From: JBKEDH01 sp047975295
GTDB lineage: Bacteria > Bacteroidota > Bacteroidia > Flavobacteriales > Flavobacteriaceae
Direction of reading: 5' to 3'
Length of the DNA: 34,617 nucleotides
Assembly (NCBI GenBank): GCA_047975295.1
Contig: JBKEDH010000112.1
Location: forward strand, 1 to 34,617
Within the stretch, counting starts at the first letter, position 1. Every line of letters begins with the position of its first letter. The notes under the pieces were generated by a model that saw nothing but the letters and a program-made list of their open reading frames with translations, was not told where the DNA came from and searched no databases. Made by a program: the position numbers and the translations under genes. Positions 24,710 to 33,350 of this stretch are shown one piece after another.

Positions 24710-24738
24710 ACCTGTTAGGTTTTAAAAACCTGACAGGT
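24710..24738. repeat. Palindromic dispersed element between the two RPW genes
   Basis: acctgttaggt (24710-24720), tttaaaa and acctgacaggt (24728-24738) form an imperfect palindrome whose right arm is itself a perfect palindrome. It lies 25 bases after the stop at 24685 and could act as a transcription terminator or as a dispersed repeat. Such AACCTGACAGGTT palindromes are common between genes in Flavobacteria, by my recollection. The 219-base gap around it shows no gene. Confidence 0.55.
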
Positions 24739-24904
24739 TTATAAAGCAGGTAAAGTTACATAATGTACAAACAGGTGGTTTTACCTTTTCGAGTACTATT
24801 CTTCAAAAAAGTCTTAAAAATTTCCAAAGTTAAAACCCTGTAATGGATTTGTGGGATTTTAACCTCTAAACAGACAACTTGTTACAAAATTTAAATTTAT
24901 CCGT

Positions 24905-26617
24905 GTGAAATTTTATATCGCCTGCATACAAAAACTAAAAGAACTGGTAGAAGATACCAACTCAAAATCAAATACCAATTTTGTACCCTGCGCATCGTTA
25001 CGTGTGTTCGAAGCTACCGATTTTGAGTTTCTTTCGGGCAAACTATTAAATACAGAGCAGTTTTTAAACAGCGAAGACATATCTGCACAACTAAACTCAT
25101 TAAGTACAGATAAAACCTATTGGGACATCGATGCACAGAGCAATCTTTACGAATATTACAAGTTGTTTTTGGAACAATTGCAACTAAAAAAACCGCAGGA
25201 CGAAATGACCGTATCAATTCCAGACAAAAAACTGCTGTATAGTACCGACAATGAGCCTTCGGAACAATTGCTTTTATACAACAAATACCTCGAACAATAT
25301 GAACAATTGGTAGATGAGCTGAATGAACTTTATTCGGGTTTTGAAAATGATACCGCAAGCGAAGATAACAAAACCACATTTTTTCTAAAAGTAGATATCC
25401 ACCAAAAGAAAATTGCCTTATTACTTGCCGAATGGCGTTTAAAAGGCCTAAAGGATACTATTGAGAAAGCATTAAAAAACATTAATAAACTATCCGACTA
25501 CGACAAAACATTAAAACTTAAAAACAAAATATTAAGCGATATTAAAAATATAGAAGCCATAGGCATACAATCGATGAACGCTTATGTTAAGCTACAAATG
25601 GTACCTTATAATTTCTATAAAAACGAAAATGCTTGGACCAGTTTGGAGGTAAACCAATCGGAACTAAAAAGCATTTTATCACGAGCAAAAAAGGATTTAA
25701 AAGGATTTAACAAGGATATTATCAATTTCGATTACGATGAAACCTTTATAAACAAAATTACCTTAAACTACTGTATCATCACAATTAAACGTCCTTGGTT
25801 ATATAAAGATGTGCCAATTTCGAAATATATCGATTCAAACACCAAAAAAAACATCTATACCTATGCCAAAAAAATTGTATTGATAAAAGACCTTCGCGTT
25901 ATATTAAAGGAGAACCTGTCGCAAGCAGAAAAAACAGCAATAGAAGCAAACAACATCATTAAGTTTGGTCCTATTTTTATGAAAAATCAATTCTTTTTAA
26001 ACAAAACTTCGAAAGAATCTTTTATAAAACCCATTACCAACAAAAAAATATACAGTAGCAAATATGCACATAAGGTAGATAAAAAATTGGTTCATGCTGC
26101 CCCGCTTATAATGGCCGTTAATCCCAAAACCACTATAAAACCACAAACGGTAAAAGACAAAAAAGCAACAATAGTTTCTACCAGATTACGTATTGTTACT
26201 CCTAAAATAAAACCTGAGACAAAACCCAAACCGCTAATTACATTTAACGCCAAATCGGCTTTATTGTATAAAATTAAAGATTTGAACATTGCTACTATAA
26301 AACAATCCAATATACACATTAAAATAAGTGATAAACTTACAAAAGACGGGATTTACAAAGCCGAACTTTCCTTTAAATCGGTAAACAACAATTTTTTTAA
26401 AGAAATTGAAACCGACGAGAAAGGCACATTTTCCTTTAGTCTTCCTAAAGGCACTTACAACGTTAGTATTAGAAAAAACGGTTATAAAGAACTGGAATTT
26501 AACCAAGCCATACAAGAGAACAAAAACATAAATATTACCAAAATTTTAGAACCACAGGAAGTTATGTTCGATTCGTATTTTTTAATGGGTATAATAGCCG
26601 ATAAAGTGACTCTTTAA
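24905..26617 (+). CDS. Unrecognised 570-residue protein: diverged RPW module plus carboxypeptidase-like regulatory domain
   Basis: It starts at GTG; the next methionine with a useful position is residue 101. It has no signal peptide. Residues 110-365 parallel the upstream protein: AEWRLKGLKDTIEKALKNI (175-193) against its KRWESLGYKGQVEKIMNYI (244-262), AWTS (243-246), NYCIITIKRPWL (288-299), LIKDLRVIL (326-334) and FGPI (354-357). The order is the same and the spacing is shorter. Residues 370-460 are a Lys/Pro/Thr-rich linker. Residues about 468-550 form a carboxypeptidase regulatory-like beta-sandwich (ETDEKGTFSFSLPKGTYNVS). That fold often serves as an adhesive or binding unit. Function unknown; the shared module and position tie it to the two genes before it. 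Confidence 0.78.
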   Translation: MKFYIACIQKLKELVEDTNSKSNTNFVPCASLRVFEATDFEFLSGKLLNTEQFLNSEDISAQLNSLSTDKTYWDIDAQSNLYEYYKLFLEQLQLKKPQDEMTVSIPDKKLLYSTDNEPSEQLLLYNKYLEQYEQLVDELNELYSGFENDTASEDNKTTFFLKVDIHQKKIALLLAEWRLKGLKDTIEKALKNINKLSDYDKTLKLKNKILSDIKNIEAIGIQSMNAYVKLQMVPYNFYKNENAWTSLEVNQSELKSILSRAKKDLKGFNKDIINFDYDETFINKITLNYCIITIKRPWLYKDVPISKYIDSNTKKNIYTYAKKIVLIKDLRVILKENLSQAEKTAIEANNIIKFGPIFMKNQFFLNKTSKESFIKPITNKKIYSSKYAHKVDKKLVHAAPLIMAVNPKTTIKPQTVKDKKATIVSTRLRIVTPKIKPETKPKPLITFNAKSALLYKIKDLNIATIKQSNIHIKISDKLTKDGIYKAELSFKSVNNNFFKEIETDEKGTFSFSLPKGTYNVSIRKNGYKELEFNQAIQENKNINITKILEPQEVMFDSYFLMGIIADKVTL

Positions 26618-26650
26618 CCTCTTAATCCAAGTTCTTTCCCTTCTTAATAT

Positions 26651-26800
26651 TCAGACTTTTTGTGTTTAAGCGAATTTTAGGCATTTTTTGTCTGTTTAAA
26701 CACTTTTTTGAGTAACGTAACAAGGCTACAGAGCAAGAAAAAGACAAAAAGAACCGAAAAAGGACATTTTCTTTATCAAATAAAAAAGTCCAAATCACTT
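26651..26800. repeat. MITE-like repeat, copy 1
   Basis: It aligns with copy 2 (28315-28473) along its whole length. Shared blocks include actttttgtgtttaagcga, gcattttttg, caaggctac, agacaaaaa and ccgaaaaaggaca. The ends are degraded inverted repeats (actttttgtg against its mirror aaaaaagtccaaatcactt). No open frame is present. It follows the second RPW gene and precedes fabD. Confidence 0.65.
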
Positions 26801-26852
26801 TATTGTAAACAAACCTATGTTATAACCTAATCTATTAATAAATATTTATTCC

Positions 26853-26860
26853 TATTTTTG
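26853..26860 (+). promoter_or_regulatory. -7 box of fabD-lspA
   Basis: TATTTTTG matches TAnnTTTG and predicts a leader of about 15 bases before the fabD ATG. The -33 region has no clear TTG. Confidence 0.5.
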
Positions 26861-26879
26861 TCTCACAAAATCATAAAAC

Positions 26880-27761
26880 ATGAATGCATACGTTTTTCCG
26901 GGACAGGGTGCCCAATTTTCGGGAATGGGACTGGATCTTTACGAAAAATCACCTTTGGCCCAAGAACTGTTCGAACAAGCCAACGATATTTTAGGTTTCC
27001 ATATTACCGATATTATGTTCGAGGGTTCTGCCGAAGACCTAAAACAAACAAAGGTAACCCAGCCTGCCGTATTTTTGCACTCGGTAATTTTAGCCAAAGT
27101 TTTGGGCGAAAATTTTAAACCTGACATGGTTGCCGGACATTCACTTGGAGAACTATCGGCATTGGTTGCCAATAGTACTTTAAATTTTGAAGATGGCTTA
27201 AAGTTAGTATCTCAACGTGCCGCTGCCATGCAAAAAGCATGCGAAATTACGCCAAGTACCATGGCTGCCGTATTAGGTCTGGACGATGCTATTGTCGAGA
27301 AAGTTTGTAACCAAACCGAAGGCATCGTTGTTGCAGCCAATTACAACTGCCCGGGACAGTTAGTAATTTCTGGCGAAATCAATGCCATTAATAAAGCATG
27401 TGAAACCTTAAAAGCCGAAGGTGCTCGCCGTGCCCTAATACTGCCCGTTGGCGGAGCATTCCATTCCCCATTAATGGAACCAGCTAGGGAAGAACTGGCT
27501 GCTGCCATAGAAAGCACAGTATTTAACAAGCCTAATTGCCCCGTTTACCAAAATGTTACGGCCAATGCGGTTACAGATGAAAACACCATAAAAACCAATT
27601 TAATATCGCAACTTACCGCACCGGTACGTTGGACACAGTCGGTACAGCAAATGATTAAAGATGGCGCTACATTATTTACCGAAGTAGGCCCTGGAAATGT
27701 ATTACAAGGTTTGGTTAAAAAAATTAATAGGGAAGCCCAAACCACTTCAGCCAGTTTATAA
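26880..27761 (+). CDS. fabD: Malonyl-CoA:ACP transacylase
   Basis: This 293-residue cytosolic enzyme moves malonyl groups from CoA to acyl carrier protein to feed fatty acid elongation. The glutamine motif FPGQGAQFSGMG (6-17), the nucleophile S88 in GHSLGELSAL, the catalytic His in GGAFHSPLM and the end motif EVGPGNVLQGL are all present. Length is normal. The stop codon shares its last base with the lspA ATG, so translation is coupled. The pair is insulated on both sides by MITE-like repeats. Confidence 0.97.
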   Translation: MNAYVFPGQGAQFSGMGLDLYEKSPLAQELFEQANDILGFHITDIMFEGSAEDLKQTKVTQPAVFLHSVILAKVLGENFKPDMVAGHSLGELSALVANSTLNFEDGLKLVSQRAAAMQKACEITPSTMAAVLGLDDAIVEKVCNQTEGIVVAANYNCPGQLVISGEINAINKACETLKAEGARRALILPVGGAFHSPLMEPAREELAAAIESTVFNKPNCPVYQNVTANAVTDENTIKTNLISQLTAPVRWTQSVQQMIKDGATLFTEVGPGNVLQGLVKKINREAQTTSASL

Positions 27762-28282
27762 TGAAAATAAGTAAACGCAACCTATATATTGTCGCCGTAA
27801 TTGTTATAACAATTGCTGTCGATCAAATTTCAAAAATTATAGTAAGAGACAATATCATTCCAAGAACCGAAACCAGTTTTGGCGAACGTATTTCGGTAAT
27901 TGGAGAATATTTTATTTTAATGAATGTAGAAAATTCGGGAGCATTTCTGGGTATGGGTAGTGATTTAAACCCCACCCTAAGACTTATTTTTCTACTTATT
28001 TTACCCATAATCGTTTTAGCCTTTGTATTACGACATATTTTAAAGGATAAATCGATCGATAATTGGTCGCTGTTTGCTTTTTCCAGTATTATTGGTGGGG
28101 GAATTGCCAATGTATTTGACCGTATTGTTTACGGCTCGGTAACCGATTTTTTATTTATCGATCTGGGCGGTGTGTTCAGAACCGGTATTTTTAATATGGC
28201 CGACGTATCGGTTACAACCGGTATGATTATGCTATTAATAGCTAGCTTTAAAAAGAAGAAACAAACAACCGAACTGGAATAA
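27761..28282 (+). CDS. lspA: Lipoprotein signal peptidase (signal peptidase II)
   Basis: This 173-residue inner-membrane aspartic protease cleaves prolipoprotein signal peptides before the lipidated cysteine. It has four hydrophobic segments. The conserved N-terminal DQISK (21-25) is present, along with GAFLGMG, and the catalytic aspartates are D129 in YGSVTDFL and D148 in FNMADVS. NVFDR (117-121) is also conserved. It overlaps fabD by one base. Envelope lipoproteins in this window (the hydrolase at 18879 and the broken gene at 17963) would be its substrates. Confidence 0.96.
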   Translation: MKISKRNLYIVAVIVITIAVDQISKIIVRDNIIPRTETSFGERISVIGEYFILMNVENSGAFLGMGSDLNPTLRLIFLLILPIIVLAFVLRHILKDKSIDNWSLFAFSSIIGGGIANVFDRIVYGSVTDFLFIDLGGVFRTGIFNMADVSVTTGMIMLLIASFKKKKQTTELE

Positions 28283-28314
28283 AAAAAGTGAGCTTAACAA
28301 AGCAATTTTATAAC

Positions 28315-28473
28315 GAAGTGGTTTTAACTTTTTGTGTTTAAGCGACAATTAGCCATTTTTTGGCTATTTGAAGGCTTTTTTGAACTGCATAGCAAGGCTA
28401 CGGAGTAAGAAAAGACAAAAAAGAGCCGAAAAAGGACAATTTTTTAGCAAATAGAAAAAGTTTAAACCACTTC
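28315..28473. repeat. MITE-like repeat, copy 2, with near-perfect terminal inverted repeats
   Basis: The 19-base left end gaagtggttttaacttttt (28315-28333) is the mirror of aaaaagtttaaaccacttc (28455-28473) with one mismatch. The interior matches copy 1 and also tends to fold back on itself. The element is about 159 bases, has no gene, and I see no convincing target-site duplication. It occupies most of the 270 bases between lspA and the acyltransferase gene. Confidence 0.72.
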
Positions 28474-28552
28474 AACTTATAATTAACCAATTCTAAGTTT
28501 AAAAGAATACTGTAACACTTAATATTAGAAAAAATTTTAATAGCTTCGTAAC

Positions 28553-29545
28553 ATGGGGCAAAGGTTAAAATGGGTTGATCAATCTAAAGGTCTTGCAATG
28601 TTTCTCGTTGTTTATGGACATAACCACCCTCTAACCGAAAAGTACATTTACAGTTTTCATATCCCCCTTTTTTTAATCCTTTCTGGTTTTTTCTTCCCCA
28701 ATAAAATCTCGTTTCTTAATATAAGAAAAAGATTTAAATCAATTATGCTACCTTATTTTTTCTGGGCATTTTTTCTTTTTCTATTTTGGCTATTTATTGG
28801 GAAAGATGTTGGAGAAAGCGCCACATTAAACCTCTCTGTTCAAAAAAATTTTTTAGGGATTTTTTATGCACAGAAAGGGCAGGAATATATGGATTGGGGA
28901 CTGCCTTTATGGTTTTTACCTAATATTTTTGTTGCATTTACTTTTCTTTATTTATGTAAAATACTTTTTAAAAACAAGATATGCTATTTTGCTGCAATTA
29001 TCATTTTGGTTAGTTGCGGCTTTTTACTTGGCAAGTTATTCGACATCCATTTTGTTTGGAGTTTGGATGTTGCTTTGGTATCTACATTTTTTATTGCTTT
29101 TGGTAAGGAAGTTTTTATTTGGATTAATAATTTAAGGAAGAAAAATACCGTTATTTTCATGATTGTTTTTTTCGTTATCAATCTTCTACTTTTCAATTAC
29201 AATTCTAAAGTAAACATGTGCTTTTCAATTTATGGTAACGAATTTTTATTCTTATTAAATGGCATAACCGGAAGTATGTTTATAATTCTATTATTCAGGA
29301 CATTTTCTTTTTTCGGATTTTTAAGTATCGTTGGTAAGTTTACCATTCTCATTTTAGCGCTACAATTTTTAGCTTTATCGGTTATTAAGTTTTTTCTGAT
29401 GTATATCTTGAAAATCGACAACTTTAATTTTTCGGAATTTCAAAAATTCTATTTTGCCATTATCCAGATTATCTTAATCTTTCCAATTGGATTCATTATT
29501 AACAAATACGCACCTATACTTAATGGAGGTTATAAAAAAATATAG
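28553..29545 (+). CDS. Acyltransferase family 3 membrane protein
   Basis: A 330-residue polytopic protein of about ten helices. The family hallmarks are at the N terminus: WVDQSKGLAMFLVVYGHN (7-24), with the catalytic histidine H23, and YSFHIPLFLILSGFFF (33-48). Such enzymes O-acylate extracytoplasmic sugars, lipid A or peptidoglycan. The coding sequence is noticeably richer in A and T than fabD-lspA, a hint of transfer. The last 23 bases overlap the next gene, so the two form a coupled pair that probably acts on the same envelope polymer. A weak -7 box (TAGCTTCG at 28541-28548) ends four bases before the ATG. Confidence 0.85.
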   Translation: MGQRLKWVDQSKGLAMFLVVYGHNHPLTEKYIYSFHIPLFLILSGFFFPNKISFLNIRKRFKSIMLPYFFWAFFLFLFWLFIGKDVGESATLNLSVQKNFLGIFYAQKGQEYMDWGLPLWFLPNIFVAFTFLYLCKILFKNKICYFAAIIILVSCGFLLGKLFDIHFVWSLDVALVSTFFIAFGKEVFIWINNLRKKNTVIFMIVFFVINLLLFNYNSKVNMCFSIYGNEFLFLLNGITGSMFIILLFRTFSFFGFLSIVGKFTILILALQFLALSVIKFFLMYILKIDNFNFSEFQKFYFAIIQIILIFPIGFIINKYAPILNGGYKKI

Positions 29546-31052
29546 AACCCAGATTGTTTTTCATTTATTGTTGAATCTGATTATTTTGGTGTTTGTAACA
29601 TATTCTACATTTTACCACATTCCATTAAATGGATGGGAAAAAGTAGGTTACCTCTTCTTCCTTTTATTAATACAATTTACCGTTTTTGGGTTTGTTTATT
29701 TTTTAAGTTTGAACCGCATTTTATTTGTTATACTCTTCCCTATTGCATTTATTATTTGTGGTATTTCGTCTTTTTGGGTTTATACACAGGATATTATTAT
29801 TAATGAAGGTGTAATACAGGCTACTTTGGAAACCAAAAGCGATATTGTGGCCGATTTAATTAGTTTCCCTTTAATTTTATATATTATTTCCTTAATTATT
29901 GTTACTGTCTTTATTTTAAAAAAATATTACCTTCTTAAGAACAATACTATAAAATCGCCTTTATCCATATTTGCTGTTTTAGCTCTTACAGTCTTTTTAT
30001 TTTTATTTATTAAAAGACCTATGACTTTTGATAGTAAATCACCTTACAATATATTTATTGGTCTAATAGATTATTACCAAAAACCAATTTTGGAGTTTAA
30101 AGAAATAAACATCCCCATTACTTCAAGTAGCGATACCCTTAAAATTATTTTAATTTTGGGTGAAAGTGTTCGAGCCGACCATCTGTCTTTAAATGGCTAT
30201 AACCGAAATACTACGCCCCTTTTGGAAGCAAGAGATGCGGTTATTTCTTTTCCAAACATATTTACCAGTAAAACGTACACAGGAGAAAGCATCCCCCAAA
30301 TACTTACCAATCAATCAATTAACGACAGCATTTCTACTTCTCTAGTCTCTTTAATAGATGTATTCAACAAAGCCAAAATACAAACTATATGGATAGGAAA
30401 TCAAACTCCAGAAAAAAGCTACCTACATTTTATCAAACAATGCAGTATTAAAAAATTTATAGACCCTTACCACTCCTATTTAACCTATCATAAAGATCTA
30501 GATGAAAAATTATTACCTTATTTTGATTCTTACTTTCAAAAAGAAAAAAAACAGCTTATAATTTTCCATACAATGGGAAGCCATTGGTTTTACGAAAATA
30601 GATACAGAAAAGAATTTCAAAAATTCGAACCTGTAATGCAAAGCAAATTCCTAAAAGCGAATACCGAACAGGAAATCATCAACTCTTACGACAACACCAT
30701 TGTTTATTTTGATTATTTTTTAGATTCGCTAATACAAAAAATCGAAGAAACACATACAAACACCTTAGTTGTTTATCTTTCCGATCACGGTGAAAGCTTG
30801 GGAGAAAACGGCATTTGGCTTCATGGGCAAGAAGCCACAAACAAAAACCCAGCAATGGTTGTTTGGTTTCCAAGAGAATTTATTAAAAGAAATCCCAATA
30901 AAACAAAAAACCTTTTAGAGAAAAAAAACCAAAATATCACTACCGATTTTCTCTTTCATTCATTCATGGATATTTTTAAAATAGAAGGTATTTCCTATCA
31001 AAGAGATTTAAGTCTTTTTAAACAGGCAGACACTATACCAAACAAACTTTAA
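29523..31052 (+). CDS. Phosphoethanolamine transferase-like sulfatase-family protein (EptA-like)
   Basis: 509 residues. The N-terminal third has five membrane helices. A periplasmic alkaline-phosphatase-fold domain follows. Metal and catalytic motifs are LILGESVRADHLSLNGYNR (210-228), a candidate Thr nucleophile in SKTYTGESIPQIL (Thr251 or Thr253), HTMGSHWFY and SDHGESLGENG (420-430), then LHGQE. This set matches enzymes that add phosphoethanolamine to lipid A or core sugars, which changes surface charge and antimicrobial-peptide response. The frame reaches an ATG at 29487, but 29523 starts just before the first helix and reduces the overlap with the acyltransferase to 23 bases. The substrate is inferred. 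Confidence 0.87.
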   Translation: MEVIKKYRTQIVFHLLLNLIILVFVTYSTFYHIPLNGWEKVGYLFFLLLIQFTVFGFVYFLSLNRILFVILFPIAFIICGISSFWVYTQDIIINEGVIQATLETKSDIVADLISFPLILYIISLIIVTVFILKKYYLLKNNTIKSPLSIFAVLALTVFLFLFIKRPMTFDSKSPYNIFIGLIDYYQKPILEFKEINIPITSSSDTLKIILILGESVRADHLSLNGYNRNTTPLLEARDAVISFPNIFTSKTYTGESIPQILTNQSINDSISTSLVSLIDVFNKAKIQTIWIGNQTPEKSYLHFIKQCSIKKFIDPYHSYLTYHKDLDEKLLPYFDSYFQKEKKQLIIFHTMGSHWFYENRYRKEFQKFEPVMQSKFLKANTEQEIINSYDNTIVYFDYFLDSLIQKIEETHTNTLVVYLSDHGESLGENGIWLHGQEATNKNPAMVVWFPREFIKRNPNKTKNLLEKKNQNITTDFLFHSFMDIFKIEGISYQRDLSLFKQADTIPNKL

Positions 31053-31073
31053 AGCCCCAGTAAATAAATACAC

Positions 31074-32096
31074 CTATTTTCCTCTAACCACTTGCTCCCA
31101 TTTCCATGCAGAACGCATAGCATCATCTAAAGTCAGTTTGGTTTTCCAACCCAATTCGTTATTGGCCTTATTAGTATCGGCATAGGCCGAAATAATGTCG
31201 CCCTCTCTCCGTTCTACAATTTTATAGTTTAATTTTGCTCCCGAAACCTTTTCAAAAGCCTTTACCACTTCAAGAACCGAACTTCCTTTTCCTGTTCCTA
31301 GGTTAAAGGTTTCGTAATTGGCTTTATTTTTGTTGTTCAACAAGCGTTTTAATGCCACAACATGCGCTTTTGCCAAATCGACTACGTGTATATAATCGCG
31401 AATACATGTACCATCGGGTGTGGGATAATCGTCGCCAAAAACCGATAGTTGTTCTCGCAATCCAATAGCTGTTTGAGTAATAAATGGCACTAAATTTTGT
31501 GGTACCCCAATGGGCAGCTCCCCTATTTTAGCCGATTCGTGTGCACCGACCGGATTAAAATAACGTAAGGCAATTGCTTTAATATTCGAAGTCACCTTAC
31601 AGGTATCGCTAATAATTTCTTCTCCTATTTGTTTGGTATTTCCGTATGGCGATTCAGCCTGTTTTACCGGTGCGTTTTCGGTAATGGGCAACTCGTCGGC
31701 CTGCCCATAAACTGTACATGACGAACTAAAAATAAAACTTGCTTCTCGTAATTTTTTAAGCTCTTTCAAAATATAGATTAAAGTACTAATATTGTTTTCG
31801 TAGTACAATAATGGTTCTTGGACACTCTCTCCAACAGCTTTACTGGCTGCAAAATGGATAACTCCTTTTAAATCGCTATGTGTTTTGAAAAAAGTTTCAA
31901 CCTTTGATTTATCCTTTAAATCAAGTTTTTCAAAAATTGGCTTTTTCCTCGTTATGGCCGTTATTCCATCCAGTACATTAATAGATGAATTTGACAAATC
32001 GTCTATAATAACAACCTCATATCCTTCGTTTTGCAATTCTACAACGGTATGTGAACCTATAAATCCCAAACCGCCCGTTACTAATATTTTATCCAT
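31074..32096 (-). CDS. galE: UDP-glucose 4-epimerase
   Basis: 340 residues. This cytosolic SDR enzyme interconverts UDP-glucose and UDP-galactose. Seen are the NAD site TGGLGFIGSH (7-16), DDLSNSS (32-38), the catalytic S125 in SSSCTVYG, and the Y151/K155 pair in SPYGNTKQ. The substrate loop RYFNPVGAHESAKIGE and the C-terminal RREGDIISAYAD are typical of the true GalE group. It is translated after the aminotransferase gene, overlapping it by eight bases, so both belong to one operon for sugar-nucleotide supply to surface glycans. A related C4 epimerase for GlcNAc derivatives cannot be excluded. Confidence 0.93.
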   Translation of the reverse strand: MDKILVTGGLGFIGSHTVVELQNEGYEVVIIDDLSNSSINVLDGITAITRKKPIFEKLDLKDKSKVETFFKTHSDLKGVIHFAASKAVGESVQEPLLYYENNISTLIYILKELKKLREASFIFSSSCTVYGQADELPITENAPVKQAESPYGNTKQIGEEIISDTCKVTSNIKAIALRYFNPVGAHESAKIGELPIGVPQNLVPFITQTAIGLREQLSVFGDDYPTPDGTCIRDYIHVVDLAKAHVVALKRLLNNKNKANYETFNLGTGKGSSVLEVVKAFEKVSGAKLNYKIVERREGDIISAYADTNKANNELGWKTKLTLDDAMRSAWKWEQVVRGK

Positions 32097-33222
32097 TAAT
32101 AAAGTTTATAATTGTTGATGTTATATATGCTATCTGTTCGTTGTCCAATTCGGTATGCATGGGCAACGAAATAACGCTTTTAATCAATTGGTTGGTTACC
32201 ATAAAATCGGCTTCGTTGTAACGTTCGTCCAAATATGCCTTTTGCCTATGCAAGGGGATTGGGTAATACACACCGCAAGGAATACCTTTTTCGTTTAGGT
32301 GCTTTACCAAAGCATCTCTATCGGCTCCTTTTATCTGTAAGGTGTATTGATGGAATACATGTGTAGTTTTTTCGGTATTCCTAAAAGGCGTTATAATATT
32401 TTTAATTCCTTTAAAAGCAGTATCATATTTATTGGCAGCTTCTTGCCTTTTTTTGTTATACATATCTAAGTTAGGCAGCTTGGCATCTAAAACGGCAGCT
32501 TGCAGACTATCCAATCTCGAATTTACACCAACCACATCGTGATGATAGCGCTCGTACATGCCGTGGTTTACAATACCGCGTATGGTATGTGCCAAATCAT
32601 CATCGTTTGTAAAAATTGCACCACCATCGCCGTAACATCCCAAATTTTTTGATGGAAAAAACGATGTTGCACCTACATGTCCAATAGTTCCTGCTTTTTG
32701 TTTTATTCCGTTATTAAACGTATAATCGGCTCCAATAGCTTGGGCATTATCTTCAATAACGTACAAATTGTGTGCCTGTGCTACTTCCATAATAGCATCC
32801 ATATTGGCACATTGCCCAAACAGATGAACCGGTACTATAGCTTTGGTTTTTGGAGTAATAGCCTGGTTTAAAGCTTCAATATTAATATTGAAATCATCCT
32901 GGTTAACATCAACCAAAACGGGTGTTAACTGTAATAAGGCAATAACCTCTACCGTTGCAGCAAAAGTAAAATCGGCCGTAATAACTTCATCTCCCGGTTT
33001 TAAGCCAAGTCCCATCATGGCAATTTGTAAGGCATCGGTTCCATTGGCACATGGAATAACGTGTTTTACGTTTAAATACTGCTCTAAGTTTTTTTGAAAC
33101 TGATGGACTTTCGGCCCATTTATAAATGTAGTATTGGTTAATATATCTTGAAATGAAGTGTTTACTTCATTTTTTATAGCTTCGAATTGACCTTTAAGAT
33201 CAACCATTTGGATTTTTTTCAT
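32089..33222 (-). CDS. DegT/DnrJ/EryC1/StrS-family sugar aminotransferase
   Basis: 377 residues. This PLP enzyme aminates keto sugars on nucleotide carriers. The PLP lysine is K192 in FFPSKNLGCYGDGGA, and D158 in VIEDNAQAIGA contacts the pyridine nitrogen. FINGPKVHQF at the N terminus, CANGTDALQIAM (58-69) and HQYTLQI near 300 also match. The layout resembles WbpE/WlbC-type enzymes that act on UDP-3-keto-hexuronic acids, but substrate cannot be set from sequence. It leads galE in the operon. The divergent gene is kdtA. No convincing promoter box was found in the 128-base gap. Confidence 0.92.
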   Translation of the reverse strand: MKKIQMVDLKGQFEAIKNEVNTSFQDILTNTTFINGPKVHQFQKNLEQYLNVKHVIPCANGTDALQIAMMGLGLKPGDEVITADFTFAATVEVIALLQLTPVLVDVNQDDFNINIEALNQAITPKTKAIVPVHLFGQCANMDAIMEVAQAHNLYVIEDNAQAIGADYTFNNGIKQKAGTIGHVGATSFFPSKNLGCYGDGGAIFTNDDDLAHTIRGIVNHGMYERYHHDVVGVNSRLDSLQAAVLDAKLPNLDMYNKKRQEAANKYDTAFKGIKNIITPFRNTEKTTHVFHQYTLQIKGADRDALVKHLNEKGIPCGVYYPIPLHRQKAYLDERYNEADFMVTNQLIKSVISLPMHTELDNEQIAYITSTIINFING

Positions 33223-33350
33223 CTAAAAAAATATATTTAAGTAGAAAATTGCATCATGTTATACAATACGCTACGAATTTACGAAAATAGTAAACGGTAA
33301 CCAATGAATTTATTTTAAAGAAATGTATTTTAGCATAAATTATATTAACA

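Noticed and set aside
24686..24904. Possible frameshift joining the two RPW genes into one
   Set aside because: The first gene ends in a complete protein tail, a palindrome follows, and the second gene begins its own version of the shared module, so they are separate paralogues.
28300..28490. Target-site duplication around MITE-like copy 2
   Set aside because: Bases flanking the terminal inverted repeats (…ataac and aactta…) do not repeat directly at a convincing length.
29487..29522. Upstream ATG of the phosphoethanolamine transferase-like gene
   Set aside because: It would add 12 residues before the first helix and deepen the overlap with the acyltransferase; 29523 fits better.
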